A stretch of 64,000 bases of DNA from Iris pallida. Its lineage: Eukaryota > Streptophyta > Magnoliopsida > Asparagales > Iridaceae. How positions within the stretch are numbered: position 1 is the stretch's first letter; the number at the start of each line of letters is the position of its first letter. The stretch spans positions 337,501-401,500 of the forward strand of contig JANAVB010023997.1 in the NCBI GenBank assembly GCA_029216955.1. The letters run 5' to 3'. The notes under the pieces were generated by a model, which did no database searches, had not been told where the DNA came from, and saw only the letters and a list, made by a program, of their open reading frames with translations. Of this stretch, positions 49,691 to 62,360 are shown piece by piece. The translations under genes and the position numbers were made by a program.

Positions 49691-50799
49691 TGTTGGCCCA
49701 TTCCATGGTCACACCCGATTTCGATAATCAACATACACTTAAGTCAATACACAAAATATAGAAAATGCTGCTAATCATTTCAGGATACATGAAATCAAAT
49801 TCAACGGACGATGTACTGCATCAAACAAAGCGTCAACATCATCAAATCTTCAGAAGACTCATTTCTTATTTTATTCTGTATTTTATTTTTTATTGAGTCT
49901 AGGATTTATTTTGTAAAATCAGTTTTGGTAATACTGGCTTAGGGTTAAAACTGTCCACATTCCAAAAGCCTACCTATTTACCATTCGTATTTCATTTACA
50001 AAACATTTCAAAAACATATTTTGAAAATAGCCTTTACAAATGATTTTACAAATAACCAAAAACATATTTTGAAAACTGTTTTTACAAATGATTTTCAAAT
50101 ATCTCCTGACAGAACTCGTAACCGAGTTCGGCCCGAGTTCGGTCAAAAATGATTCAAACTTCTGGTTCCTCCAAATCAGCGAGCAACGTCTCTTTGCGAG
50201 ATATTTGCATCCGAACTCTGTCCGAACTCTGCCCGAGTTCGGTTCGAGAAAACACCTATAAATAGAGAAGAACTTTTTATTTCAAATCATTCATTCATTC
50301 TTCATTCTCTCTTCTCTACTACTCAAGTATTTTCAAACGATCTAAGACTTTCAAATCATACCTATATATCTCTTAGCCAAAAGCCAGTACTATCAGAGTT
50401 AATTTAGAATCTTTTGGTGTTTCAAGAGTTGTAAAGAGGTCGTTCCAAGTTCAACAACTTTTCCTGTTGTGGAGCTGGTCGTGCGCTCGTCACCAAGCAC
50501 GGTGTGTGTTGTGGAGCTGGTCGTGCGCTCGTCACCAAGCACGGTGTTGTAAGAGACTGCAAGCTCTCAGTTAAAGCTTGTGCCATAGTGGATTAACATC
50601 GAGCAAGAGTACTCGAGACTGGATTAGTCCTCTCAGAGGGATACCAGTATATATCGCTGTGTCACTGAGTTTGAATTCTCTATCTTTATTTACTGTCTCT
50701 TATATCTCTACCATAGTTTAATTTTTAATTGGTGATTATTTTTTGCTGCACACACACACTCTATTCACCCCCCCTCTAGAGGTGCTCAACGGTCCTACA
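49691..50799 (+). repeat. SIRE 3' LTR
   Basis: 1109 bp. Lacks 21 bases of the CCGAACTC array that the 5' LTR has (after GTTCGGT near 50140). TATA at 50257-50264. Followed by the duplicated CTTGG (50800-50804). Confidence 0.95.
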
Positions 50800-52274
50800 C
50801 TTGGGTCTCTTGATGAATGCCTGTACTATGTTATCCTGCACATGTTCCCTGAATACGATAGTGGACCATAGTGGTGCACTCTTGATAAGTAACATGACTT
50901 GATAGTGGCCCGTCGTGGTGCACTCCTAACAAATATACCTGACATGATATACCTTGATATGTTGTTGCGACGGCTAACATGACATGACATAACATGACAA
51001 GTAGGAATGACCTGGATACCGTGGGCGATTGTACTTGTACAAATAAACCAGCCTTGTCTTACATCATGTTTAGGATGGGACCCCTGAGTACCACGGTCAG
51101 GGGTACCTACTGAAATTGACTAAGGCTAATAACTAGAATAACACAGTAGTCATGAAAGGATTTCCCAGCTACAGGCAATCCCATTAACTGGGCGCGCTTG
51201 TGGATTTGTAGCCTGCCGACGAGTATGGCACATTTCTAGCACACTATCATGTGTTGTACCCCCTCTTGAACAAATATTCGACCTGGGTAACCTGGATGGT
51301 CTGCAAGGCTTATGGCTGTCGGAACAATCTCGCTGCATCTTGCTAGTAACTAGGCCTGTGATAACCCTAGTTAGTTAAAGTATCAAGCCGTACTTATTGC
51401 TTGGCCGTGATTGTTGGATGAGGCATAACCAGTCTAGTCTTGTCTTGATCCTGTACAAGATTGTTACATGACCTAATTATCTTATATTATCTTGCCGATA
51501 AATGGTGGGAAACCAAGTTCCCTTCAGATGAAGGGTTACAACCCCTGTCCTTGTTTGGTTTACGGGTTGTAACCTGGTTATCTGAATAGTTCCATGGTTG
51601 TCTCGTCGTATATCATCCTGATTTTTTATATACTTCTAGTTTTTACTACTTAATTATATTCTGTGTTAATTGCTGGTTTTAGTTCCTAAGTGAAGCTTTC
51701 TTTGTGGCACTTGCTCTTTCTGGGATCTGATCCAGCCGATTTTGTATGGCCAGATACCGGAGCAGCTCCAGAGGATCTACCGACTTTCCAGCCCGATGGT
51801 GACCACCAGGCGTAACCAGGGCAACGAGTGGGTTTCTTTTTGTTCTTGCACTTTATTATAAAAATATTCTTTTGAGACGTTTAGCCGATGAGCACTTGTT
51901 TAGCTCGATTGCACTTTACTTACTGTCTGCCTACGGACTGTAACATGATTAACAAATCCTAAGGTTGATCATGTATGACTAAACTCTTGCTAGTCCTGAT
52001 ATTTTGTAACGACTAGCTTCATGATCAACTAAATATGTAATGTTTGGGACGCCTTACTATTGATATTTGGTGATCTTACATCTTGTAACATTTACTTACT
52101 TGCTTGTGATTGAGACACTAGGCTTGTTCATGACCCTAAGAGACTGATGGCTTGTAGTTAAACCCTCATGTATCTAGACAGCCGTGACCGTATAGCGAGG
52201 TTGGATGCACTTCAGTATACGTAGCTGGCTATGTCTGCCCCCGTTCTCCAGTATTCTGGTTCTGGGGAGTGACA
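50800..52274 (+). repeat. Gypsy-1 right (3') LTR, second part
   Basis: Begins with the second CTTGG and continues the LTR to GGGGAGTGACA. Aligns with 34374-35812, apart from small indels (for example about 20 extra bases near 51530). Confidence 0.93.
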
Positions 52275-52370
52275 CTTGCCAATGTGCATCTGGCTGCAGT
52301 AAATCTACAGTTTGCATGATTTAGATAAATGGCTACAGTGAACATCTGTCACGCTATAGTAGACATAAAA
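52275..52370 (-). other. Gypsy-C 3' untranslated region, right part (short)
   Basis: The reverse complement of 52275-52310 (GATTTACTGCAGCCAGATGC) matches the plus-strand gypsy UTR at 60886-60915, continuing the repeat interrupted at 33057. Beyond about 52370 the sequence changes to Gypsy-B LTR; this joint looks like a deletion. Confidence 0.65.
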
Positions 52371-53584
52371 CAGAAGCACAAGATCATATTATAAGCACAA
52401 GAACCAGAAGCACATGATCAAGTCGTGTAAACACGTGTCCAACATGAAATAAGTTACAACATGAAATAGATGTAACAAAGTCATGGAAGTACTTATCTTT
52501 TACTGTAATGTTGGAAATGTCTCTATATCCACCTAGAATAGGGTTAAGCAAATATAGTTAGATTCATTCCCTATAATCACTACTTACTATCTATAATAAT
52601 TCTCATTAGCAAACTATCTATAAAATATTTTAGTTAACTAATTATATACATTAACATCTGTGAGGTAGTTTTTAGTTAAAATATTATTTAATAGATAGTA
52701 GCATTAGTAAAATACTTGTTATATCAAATATAGCTAAGATTATTCAATATTTATTACTGATTATTAATATTATACAATTCTAGATATTAACATCCAAATT
52801 ATTAGATTACTAATTATATACTAAAATTATTAAGTAAATATAAAACTAATTAAAACTATTTAGATACAACTAACTATAATTACTAAATTATTGATCTATA
52901 GTAATTATCAATACAGTCCAGCCGAGCCTATTCTTTGGCCCAATTCCCATTTATAACCCAAATACCCTTTTACTTATTTAATTCCTAAGCCCAGTCAACT
53001 TCACTTGACCCATTACTCTAAAGCCCAACAACCCAGCCCATAAAATCTGACCCACCCAGGGAAACATGACATAGGAAACGTACTGTGGTATGGGATGGGT
53101 GTGTCTGTTTTGGAAGGACATGAGAAAATATAATTGTAATAGCTAGAAATGGAATGAAATAAAATGGACACGGACACATCATTAGGACCTTGTAGGAAAT
53201 GATTATGAATGCAAATCCAAAAATAATTCGGCTATTTATAGGAATCATTAGAAAAGTCGTAGAATCTTATGCACATGGATTTAGAGGGAATATTCTAAGA
53301 AATATTTTTTAGGATTAATTAGTATTAATCCTTTACTAAATAAGGATTTTCTAGAACATTTTCACCTAATCCTAGTGGTCAAGCACTCCACTAACACTTA
53401 AATAATTACTAAGATGACCTCCCATTTTACTAATATTTATAGATATGTTGTTTCTCTAACTGAAGGATGCTAAGTAATAACTCAATTACCAAATTGCCCC
53501 TAATATATGGAAAAAAAATATTCTAGGAAATTGGAATTTGGTTTTATTCAAAAAATTTGAGAAAATCAAGAATAGGGGGTTATA
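52371..53584 (-). repeat. Gypsy-B right LTR, truncated
   Basis: Aligns with 22380-24397 (shared CACATGATCAAGTCGTGTAAA, the AT-rich block, TATTCTAAGAAATATT and AATAGGGGGTTA) but lacks the 830-bp GC-rich block and about the first 670 bases. Ends TTATA (expected TTACA) directly before ACATT (53585-53589). Confidence 0.85.
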
Positions 53585-54432
53585 ACATTCATCTGCTTAA
53601 TCTCTAAATTAGAACAAACTATTAAACCTAGCACCACTTTGATAGATGATAACTTGATGACCGATGATTTTTTTAAAATCGAAATTCATGTCCTTCCTCT
53701 TGGAATTTTCTCTGCTCTTGTCCTTGTCCGAACCCTTATTTTTACTCCTACACCGGCTCTATGCAATAAGCATATCTGAGTGGGATGTTAATGACGTACC
53801 TTGAGATTTCCTTCTCATCTCTTCATTCAACACCTTGCTTTTGACGAACCCTAGACTAACCACACCTTCTGTAGGTAGAAGCGATCATAGACACTCGTAC
53901 GATATTCTACGAGTTTGTCAAAGTACACAAAAACCAAAAACCCTGTACCTTGTTGTCAAAATTTACATCCATAGAGTATAACTTGTCAATCACGTCTTGG
54001 GACTCACTCAAATGGTCCATAATGGATGAACAATCCTTGTACCTAAGATCCATCATTGGTTGAATCAGGAAAATTTTGTTTATTGATCCAAGTCTTTTTC
54101 ATACACAAGGATAACAACTTCTCCATAATATCTTTGCATGCTCAATATTAGTGATGTGACTATACACATTCTCGTCCATAATGGACGAACCATCCTTGTA
54201 CCTATATATGCTAAAAAAAATTATCCTCATCGGATTTCTTATTGGGCATTTCCGAAGCTAATACTGGAAGATGCAGCTTTTTAACGAACAAATAAATCTT
54301 TTATCTTGCTCTGCCAATAGTGATAGTTGGAACTGTTTATATTTATCATGTGCATTGACTTCGCATCCATCTTTTCTACTCAATTTGATTACCAACCCCT
54401 GACACTTGGCAACCTCTACTCTGATACCACTC
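53585..54432 (-). pseudogene. Copia-2, right half: RT stub, gag remnant and primer site
   Basis: 53590-53650 continues the RT sequence broken at 21706 (CATCTGCTTAATCTC, CCTAGCACCAC; compare Copia-1 near 1070-1110). Then an internal deletion of roughly 2 kb joins it to gag: 53750-54300 aligns with Copia-1 3230-3800 (TCTCTTCATTCA, GAAGCGATCATAGA, CTCGTACG). A short duplication around GGATGAACAATCCTTGTACC occurs at about 54024 and 54184. The primer site on the minus strand is TGGTATCAGAG (54419-54429). No open frame. Confidence 0.87.
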
Positions 54433-54945
54433 TGATGGAAACAGAACATGAAAACAGTTTTTCCAAACCGATAGGACTTGGTGATGACCGAAGAAAAAAG
54501 CACAAACCAAATATGAAAAAACACAATAAAAGCACAATACAAACACCAAGACTTTTATGCAAAAAATCTTGACCAAAAAAACACAAAAATAATCGGAGTC
54601 CTACTAGGAAAAACCTTTACTAATAAAATAAAGAGATACATCGACTCCTTCAAACATCTCCTCCCAATCCACACGGATCATCATAATACTTCAATCAATG
54701 GAAATAGATTACAATGAGTATTAGAAGATTATCGAAGACGAGAAGACAAGAAAGAACTGTTGTAGAACTCCTCAAAGCAATCTCTCTTCGAATTAACCCC
54801 GTATCTCCGAATTCCTCTTCCTCTCTTTAAAAAATTGTAACCTTGAGAAAACCTTCTTTTGATCTTCAGATGATGATGATGATGATTGGTTAGGGTTAGA
54901 AAATACTTGTCTGAAGCACCATAATTCCAAAATAGTCTGAAATTA
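54433..54945 (-). repeat. Copia-2 5' LTR, truncated
   Basis: Starts TGATGGAAACAG beside the primer site and aligns with 19486-19985 (CCGATAGGACTTGG, GATCTTCAGATG, GGTTAGGG). Alignment stops near 54945, so about 330 bp of U3 are missing; the sequence after it is gypsy-like. Confidence 0.82.
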
Positions 54946-56640
54946 AAGCATGCCAACTGTTTGTATACACAGGCTACTCCAATATATGGCACCTACGAAT
55001 GCATATATAAACTGTATTATATGAATTCCAGCTCATAACAATATTTATGGTCACAGAAAATTATCTATATCTCATCCACAACAACAAATAAAGAAAATAA
55101 TCACTCAATATAATCAACTAAAAGATAGAATAAAATATCTGTCGGGTAGAGACAAATCCACTACAGAGCGAATGTTAAGTATAAAATAAAATAATTGAGA
55201 TTATAAAGAATAACAATTAATAAGTCCAAGGTCAAAGGGGAGGTCATATAATCCGTTAAGACAAACTCTAGTCCGGATCTTACTCCTAGGGCTTCTGTCG
55301 ATCGTTTATACTTGAAAAGATCATCAGGTCCTTAGAGGGACATAACAAGACAAATAATATACAAGCAAAGTATCTCAAAATATAACATTTAAATAGAGTG
55401 TGATAAAGAAAAAAAAGTAAACTAGAGCATAATCTATACTGCAATCAATACATGAATGAGAACAACTAACTACACATGGACTGTATAATAACGGACTACA
55501 AATACCATAGCTCACAGATAGACCGCGACTGAGAAAACTCACCCGACCTTAGAGGTCCTAGGACGATCAAATAACCTGATCTTAGATTTCACAGGGTTAA
55601 AAAATAGATAACCCGACCTTAGAGGCCATAAGGTCACAAATAACATGATAGAGGAAAGAAAACAGTCCATATATTTATAATCTTTCTCGTGCTTCTAACA
55701 CTCATATGCTAAGATTAGAATCATTTGAATCTATGATAAAATAAGCAATAATTTATACATGTTATATGAATTGAAAACTTGGCAGGGTGTACTTGTCTGT
55801 CGTCTAAATCTCCGATGAATTTGCAATATTAAAACTTATAAAGTTCACACATAATTAAAGAATTATTTTAGTCTTCTAAGTACGTATGGGATACATGGGT
55901 TTCTTAAACTAGTCTACATGCTTCTAGGATTTCTAGACCTAGTTTTGTAATTTTGACTTACAAAATTCAAGGTTAAGTCCCCAAATAAAGGACAAACATA
56001 TAAATTACCTAATCTAATTATAATATAAAATAAAATCTAAATATAAATTCTTGAGTGTAGAAACTCACAGTTCTAAATTCGTGACCCGTGGTAGCAAATT
56101 GAGGTATACCATTTACTAAATACTCAAACATCACGAACTCAATGATTTGAGTATACAATCTAGTATATTTCAGCACTACGAGTGCACTGGAATCAATGGT
56201 GCTACAAAATCACAAAATAGTCAAAAGTTATTAACATTATGGCTAACCATGACTAAATCGATAATTTACTGGCCAATTCTAAGTTCTATAAATTAAATAA
56301 AAAACTAAAATAATTTATTAATTTCTAGAAAAAATTATATTTGTAGTTCTATATGTCAGCTTTTGGAAACAACAAACGGTTCACAAAACAGAGTTCGAGA
56401 TCTCCCGCAATCTCAAAAATAGTACAACATATCAATTTTTAGACAACAAGCACTCAAACAATTTTTCAAAAATTCACGTTCCTAATTAAAAAAATAAATA
56501 ATATATTTGAAAATCTAACCTTGATACGGTTATAAAAAAATTCAAGGTTAAATGAAGTTCGAAGTTGGTCACAACGGCTTCGTGAACTTGATACATCTTC
56601 TAAAAAATGAGGCTATTTTTGTGACAAATTTTGGGCTAAT
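54946..56640 (-). repeat. Fragment of a Gypsy-C-type LTR
   Basis: 56060-56620 aligns with 30230-30780 (GTGCACTGGAATC, TTATGGCTAACYATRAC, GGTCACAA). 55300-55640 has a repeated ACCCGACCTTAGAGG word. Neither LTR end is present, so it is a fragment. No coding. Confidence 0.65.
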
Positions 56641-58177
56641 TTGGACGAAAAAGGGAGAAGATTTGGGGAAGTATGTTTCAATACAAAAAGCCAAAAAGGG
56701 ACTGAAACTTTTTGGTACAACATGAATCCTTAATTAGGAATTTCGAGTACAATAGATGTTGGGATTAGGGCGATGGAAGTTAAGTCTGCTTTGACTTCTT
56801 TACTCCTTTGGTGATCCGATGCAAAATTTGATGAAGCTTGTTCACTAATGAACTTTTGAAAGTAAAGGAAACTTTATCACTGATAGCTCTCTTTGGAAGT
56901 CTTAGAATGCATACAAAGCCTCTTTGTCTCTCTGCCTGTACGTATATATATCCCTGTCGAGGAAGACATTATCCTCTATTTATAGCTTCTCTTCACTAGA
57001 ATAGCTATGTGCGCATAGACAGAAAATACACTATTTTCTGCCTCAGAGGTGCGTGGAAATAGATAGACACATAAATGACTGGGATTAGTGGGGCGTGAAC
57101 GTGTTCGAGAATCACGTATAGCTCGCCATGTGGCTTTGAAATGTACTACACGGACACTTCCATGTTAGCACATGATCTCCTCACTGTGGATTGGTCATGC
57201 ATCAAAATAAATTTATATACATAGTACTTGACTGCTTACTGCAAATATCTTTACAACATCTCGAGACATAGCCACATAGAACTGCTCTTGCACAACTGTA
57301 GAAGTAATAATGATAGTGATGTTAGCACTAACATTTTCCTAAGTATCTATGTACTACACATTGCCCAAGGTTCATTATTTTTTATATGAGACAAGACAAG
57401 TCATGGATCAAAAATAGACTATGCGATTTTCTGATCTTTCTTAAATCTATGTGTCTCCTGGAAAACAAGCTTCAATTTTGAAACTAAAGTTTTTTAGGTG
57501 CATAGTGGCAATGTGTCCCATTTTTGTATTTTTTATGCTTCTATAAGGCCTCCTTTAAATTTTTTAAAACTTGAACAAGTTTTGAAATACTCTGAACAAG
57601 AATCATGAGAAGGGACTTTGTTGCATAAAGCTTAGATACATAAGATCACTTGCCCTACTGTCATTTCTTTGACTCTATCCCTTGAAATCTGAATCATCTT
57701 CAAAATTGGTGGCAGTCGTTTCTCATAATCACTTGGATCGAGGCTAACTCAACTGATATTCGCAATTTCAGGAACAGAAAGTCACGCAATAGTTAATACT
57801 GGTTTAATATTTTAATTCTTATAAATAGGGAATGTCTTAGGCAGAACTTTGTTATCTCCACTTTTCATCATGCATTTGTAAGTTCGAGTTCCAGCAGAGT
57901 CAGGCAAACTTGTGAAAGGATCGAGCATCCTTTTACCCAGAGCGTTGCTCTTCTACTGTGTTAGAAATCGAAAAAGATCGATTTTCAGGAGGTAACATTT
58001 CTTGAAGTATTCTGTCTTTTCCTTTCTAATTTTCCACCAATCATTACTTTCACACAAAGTTAATGGAAGAAAGCTTTACTCTAATCATGTTCGAACACGT
58101 CACATTACTATATTATACAATTGTAGAAGCAAAACTTCAATGGGACATGCATTGTCAGGGAGCAATTCCATCAAACA
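56641..58177. other. Unassigned non-coding stretch
   Basis: No coding frame of substance, RNA gene or TE end recognised. Two TATA-like places (TATTTATAG near 56978, TATAAATAG near 57822) are noted without support from a downstream gene. Confidence 0.45.
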
Positions 58178-60140
58178 TGTCACAACTCACACCCGATATA
58201 GGGGTATGAGTACGTAGGTACGTCCAACCTACGTCGCAGCATCGACGCTAGAACGTTTTAGGTCAACAATGCTATCTAAACAGTTTATGAAGTATATGAA
58301 TCATAATCTTTCAATAGTAATCACATCTCCGAACGGAGGACAATATAATATCTAGAATCTCATACTCAATCACAGATAGTAAAGAAAGATAATGGCACGA
58401 AATGACATAAGATATAAAATGATGAAATAGATAAGTCTAGTAGCATAAATCAAATACATGACAGAGTCTTGTAGTCTAATGTCTCAATAAGTACTTGTCA
58501 CAAATAGTATAACAAGTCCAAGTCTCAATAACTGGAGACAAATCTAGTAATCCTAGCTACTAACAAAGGCAGTACTGGTGGTGCATCATCAACGGGCACC
58601 GACTCCAAAGGAAGCTCCTGGGCATAGTCCTCATCTACTCCTGGTACGTAGTACATAGGACAGAAGTCCTCTAAATCCTCTAAAAAAATATTATCCAATA
58701 GAAATTGGAGCAAAGTACATAAGCTAACAACAGTTCCGTTAAATTCCTAAGAGCTATAAAATAGTAAGTAATAATAGAGATATAAGATGGATAAATAATA
58801 CTGAATAGTAAGAATATAGAAATAATAGGTAATCATATCATGGTAAGTGAGAACTGTATGTAATAATGAGTATGGTATATCAGCAGGTAATATCTAGCAT
58901 GAAGCATGTAATTCAAAATAGTGCCTTAAGACATTAGTTTATTATGTGATCGACTTAGGACATGATCAGGCTATTCCATATAATCGGCTACGCAAAAGTA
59001 TAAGTAATTGGATCAGGCCGGCCATACTTGGAAAGCTATGCACAAGTAATATAAGATCAGGCTACACCCTACGTGAGGTGAGGGTGAGCTATGTACAAGT
59101 AGTTTTGGGTGTGATCATATAATCTACTGATACCAATTCTTCGACTAGTATAGTGGATGCAACCATGTCATGTTACGACACAGGATTCACGGAGCATGGG
59201 GCCAACCCACTCCTGAATCGATGTCTATACATGAACAAGAAATACAAGACATGTACATGGTCCTCCAATAACAATATCTCATGACGGGATCCAAAATATA
59301 CTAATCCATGTATCTCATGTCAGGAATCAAGTATAACACTACAAAAATATCATGGAGATCAACAAGACAACGAAAACTATCAGAGGATGTATTCGTATGT
59401 AGTCCTGAGGAACAAGTGTAAATCGAGGTCAAAAGTGGAGTCACAAAGACCTAAATATAAAATATCAATGTCAATTGGTGTTTCGGTGTGTTAAACTTTG
59501 ATATCTAAAATGAAATATAATTTCTAGGTTAATTCTATGTCATGGAGGTCAAACTAGGTCAATATTAGGTTTCTGTGGTCAAACTAGGTCAATTTAACTC
59601 AAAGGTTGACTTTTAATGTCAAATTAGTCAACTTTGGTCAAACTAGGTCAATCCTAAGTTTCTAGGTCCATACATTGTCATACCAAGGTAATCTAATCTA
59701 TACTAGGCAATACTAGACTTACCCTAGGTAATTACCTATTTTGGATACTCATAGGGTATCTTGCAATACCCTACCTATTTATCCCAATTCCCTAGGACAA
59801 GCCATTACTTGTATCCATGTATCACATGGATACACATAGGGTAATCCTAAACCTTACCTATTAACTATACACTCAATACCCAATGCTAGTATCTAGGTGT
59901 CACATGGATACCTATTAGGATATCCAATACCTCATCTATTACATATGCCTTATACAAGGGTAAGGCTCAATACCTTACCCTATTACCTATATCTACGTGT
60001 TAACCATACTATATTACCTAACTTAGGTATATCTCATAGGACTACACTCATATAGGTATTTCTCATACCTATTCACCTAGCGTTACCTATCCTTTATGCA
60101 ACTACCCAATACTCTAGCTATCTAGGCTCTCACATAACCC
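58178..60140 (-). repeat. Gypsy LTR-like sequence of the Gypsy-C group, decayed
   Basis: Begins TGTCACAACTCACACCCG, like the antisense LTR ends at 21707 and 25405, with the following CCTACGTCGCAGCATCG also shared with 25440-25470. 58680-58760 resembles 25815-25870. The far end was not found. Includes the W-box cluster (59547-59651) and a TACCTATT-rich block (59660-60140). No coding. Confidence 0.55.
59547..59651 (+). promoter_or_regulatory. Cluster of W-box cores
   Basis: In 105 bases: six GGTCAA, one AGTCAA and one TTGACT (eight TTGACY W-box cores counting both strands), plus one TGTCAA. Much of it is a repeated GGTCAAACTAGGTCAAT unit. W-boxes bind WRKY factors; whether these act is unknown. 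Confidence 0.5.
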
Positions 60141-60299
60141 TCAAACACACACACAAACTATGTTCACACATGTGCATACAATTCCTAATCTTGATCATTT
60201 ATTAGGACTATCCGCATGGTAAAATTGGACTTTCTATGATTCAATTCCTAATCTTGATCATTTATTTTGCCCTCTCTAACTATAATCATATCGTAAGAC

Positions 60300-61496
60300 C
60301 GAATTGTTTATTTATTTCCCATTTTGCAATAAGGAATACTTTTTTTTATAATTTTTAATTTTGTTATCCATATATGAATCTCGAGTTAGTTTTGATTCAA
60401 AGTTTCTCCCTCATTCATTGAATATCCATGAAATAGAGATTAGAATGTTTATACATCTCGTCTTCAGTTATTTCCTCCATAATCGGTCATTTTAGTTTCA
60501 AGAATTGAGACTTATAGGACAGATACTTAAAATTTTCTATCTTGATCGTCTTGGAACTTGTTTGATTTTTTAGAAGTTCCTTTGAAATTCTTATGGATAT
60601 AGTTAGAATAAATTTTGATGACTTACAATAGCAAGGCAGATGCGCACTTTCCTCATTTATTTGAATTATGGAGACTGCGGGTTCACTACAGCCAGCAGTG
60701 CACTGGCAAGACAAGAACCATAAGTTAAAATAATTTCAAGTAAGCATAGGTTATCCAATAATATTAAAACAATGTCCTACTTGCATTATTTGATCCTTTT
60801 GAGTTGTTATGTCAATATTGGATATGGTTGATAGGATATTCGATATCGTATCATATTTGAGTCATGAAAAAGGATTTACTGTAGCCAGATGTACACTGGC
60901 GAGGCATGAATTCTTGGTAAAATGACTTCAGATATGCTTACCATTTTCGGATACTATAGAGGCTATATCTTTTATTGGCAATATGACTATTCATTTTCCA
61001 AATTGATTTGATAGCTTATTTCTTATTACCATCTTCTCTATAAATTGGTAATTTTCCCCTTCTTTCTTATATTGCCTATTCGAGAATCGTCATTTAGTTT
61101 CTTCATAGTCATCATTTAGAATCAATTACTACATTTGATTATATTTCACTAGATTCATAATCACTTAGATTTTGATTCTATAATCGTGCCTAATTAATTT
61201 TGGTTAAATAGTTGATCATGCCAAACAATTTCTATTTTGATCGTTCTTAAACATTTTTGGTCGTTGACTAGACCATTTGACTAAAAATTGATCATACCAC
61301 ATCATATTTTTTATTATTGATTTTATTCGCGATTATTCTTATCTAATTTTGATCATTAATCATATCATTCTCCCGATTATTTTCTTGTCGTGCTTATTGT
61401 TACTAATTGAAACTTTGTTTCTTGATTATATTCTTAGACGTATCTAATCATGCCCTTTGAAATTTTGAGGACAAATTTTTTTACGGTAGGTAGATT
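60300..61496 (+). other. Plus-strand gypsy 3' untranslated region and pol-end junction
   Basis: Two related blocks (about 60660-60750 and 60885-60960) share TACWGTAGCCAG...TGCACTGGC. 61080-61450 has spaced GATCATGCC/ATCGTGCCTA words, the complement of those in 24430-25150. 61460-61496 (GAAATTTTGAGGACAAATTTTTTTACGG, in parts) is the typical end of plant gypsy internal regions, with the purine run GGTAGGTAGA before the LTR. Confidence 0.7.
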
Positions 61497-62289
61497 TGTA
61501 AGCCAACTTTCCGATTTTTTTATTTTATTTGATTATATTTTATGATCATTGGGATTCATGATGAAGCTTGTAGGTGAGCTATGACTATATATGACCTCTA
61601 GATAGCTTATATATGTATCATTTATCTATTTTATTTTTTTATAATTTTTGGATATTTTTAGGTATTTAATATTTAAGGGTTTATTATTTTTAAGGACTTT
61701 TAGGATTTATTGTAAGATCATTCGGCGGTATTTCGGGACCAAATAGTTTTATTTGGATTCTAAATGAATAGAAATATTTTCTAGAATATTCTAGTGTTTT
61801 TTGGATTTTTTTTTTAAATTTTTGAGAATTTTTAGATAAATAAAACATACAAAATTTATTTTTCATAGGCTTTTGGATTACTATGGGATCACACGACGAT
61901 ATTTTCGGTTACAATATTTTTTATTTAGGTTCTAGACACTTAGAAATGTTTCCTATAATTTTCTAAAAAAATTATGGAATTTTTGCAATTTATTTGGATT
62001 TATTTGGAGTTAAAATAATTTTTAAATGATTCTGAATTTAAATTAGCATTTACACAGTCAGCAGTCCAGTTAGCAGGACGGTGGCACACCTGTCAGCCAC
62101 ACAGGCTGTCCAGTTGTTAGCACAGTTATCGTTGACTGTGCTCAAGCTTTTCTAATTATGCCACTCGCTGCCAGCTCAGCCCAGCCAAGCCAAGCTACAA
62201 GCAGTGACAACCGTGCGATCTGGGCGGGATACTAGATGGACGATATGTGTCATCGACTCAGAGCTGCGGCCCGAGCCACTGACTCGGCC

Positions 62290-62292
<3 letters not shown>

Positions 62293-62357
<65 letters not shown>
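62293..62357. repeat. (TA)n microsatellite in the plus-strand gypsy LTR
   Basis: 32 TA units, at the place corresponding to 30809-30877. Confidence 0.96.

Positions 62358-62360
<3 letters not shown>

Larger units (their letters stand above)
42130..50799 (+). mobile_element. SIRE-type Ty1/copia retrotransposon, nearly complete, youngest insertion
   Basis: 8670 bp: LTRs 42130-43259 and 49691-50799, initiator tRNA-Met primer site 43262-43275, gag-pol 43412-47485, accessory frame 48036-49244, polypurine tract 49677-49690, duplication CTTGG on both sides. The LTRs differ by about 20 substitutions plus one 21-bp deletion (counted by eye), far fewer than the two Gypsy-1 LTRs, as expected for the inner element. 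The extra frame after pol, the RT wording (FERNQVWELV, YVDDIIFGST) and size suggest the SIRE/Maximus lineage (family knowledge). Confidence 0.94.
33058..52274 (+). mobile_element. Gypsy-1: Tekay/Del-like Ty3/gypsy retrotransposon with nested SIRE element
   Basis: Left LTR 33058-35812, gag-pol 36228-40648, polypurine tract about 40800-40815, right LTR 40816-52274 split by the 8.67-kb SIRE insertion. Order PR-RT-RNase H-IN is Ty3/gypsy. Long LTRs (2.75 kb) and a C-terminal stretch after integrase with WGHHSLGESTW, resembling the chromodomain region, suggest the Tekay/Del chromovirus lineage (family knowledge, not tested). Coding is dead. The flanking 5-mers TTCGC and CTTGC each differ by one C-to-T change from CTCGC, the word at the matching place of the paralogous sequence near 60915 (reverse complement). 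Confidence 0.93.

Noticed and set aside
53590..54945. A separate fourth copia element
   Set aside because: The ACATT duplication and continuous RT alignment show it is the other half of Copia-2.
57885..57905. tRNA T-arm-like word GTTCGAGTTCC
   Set aside because: No matching D-arm, anticodon arm or stem nearby.
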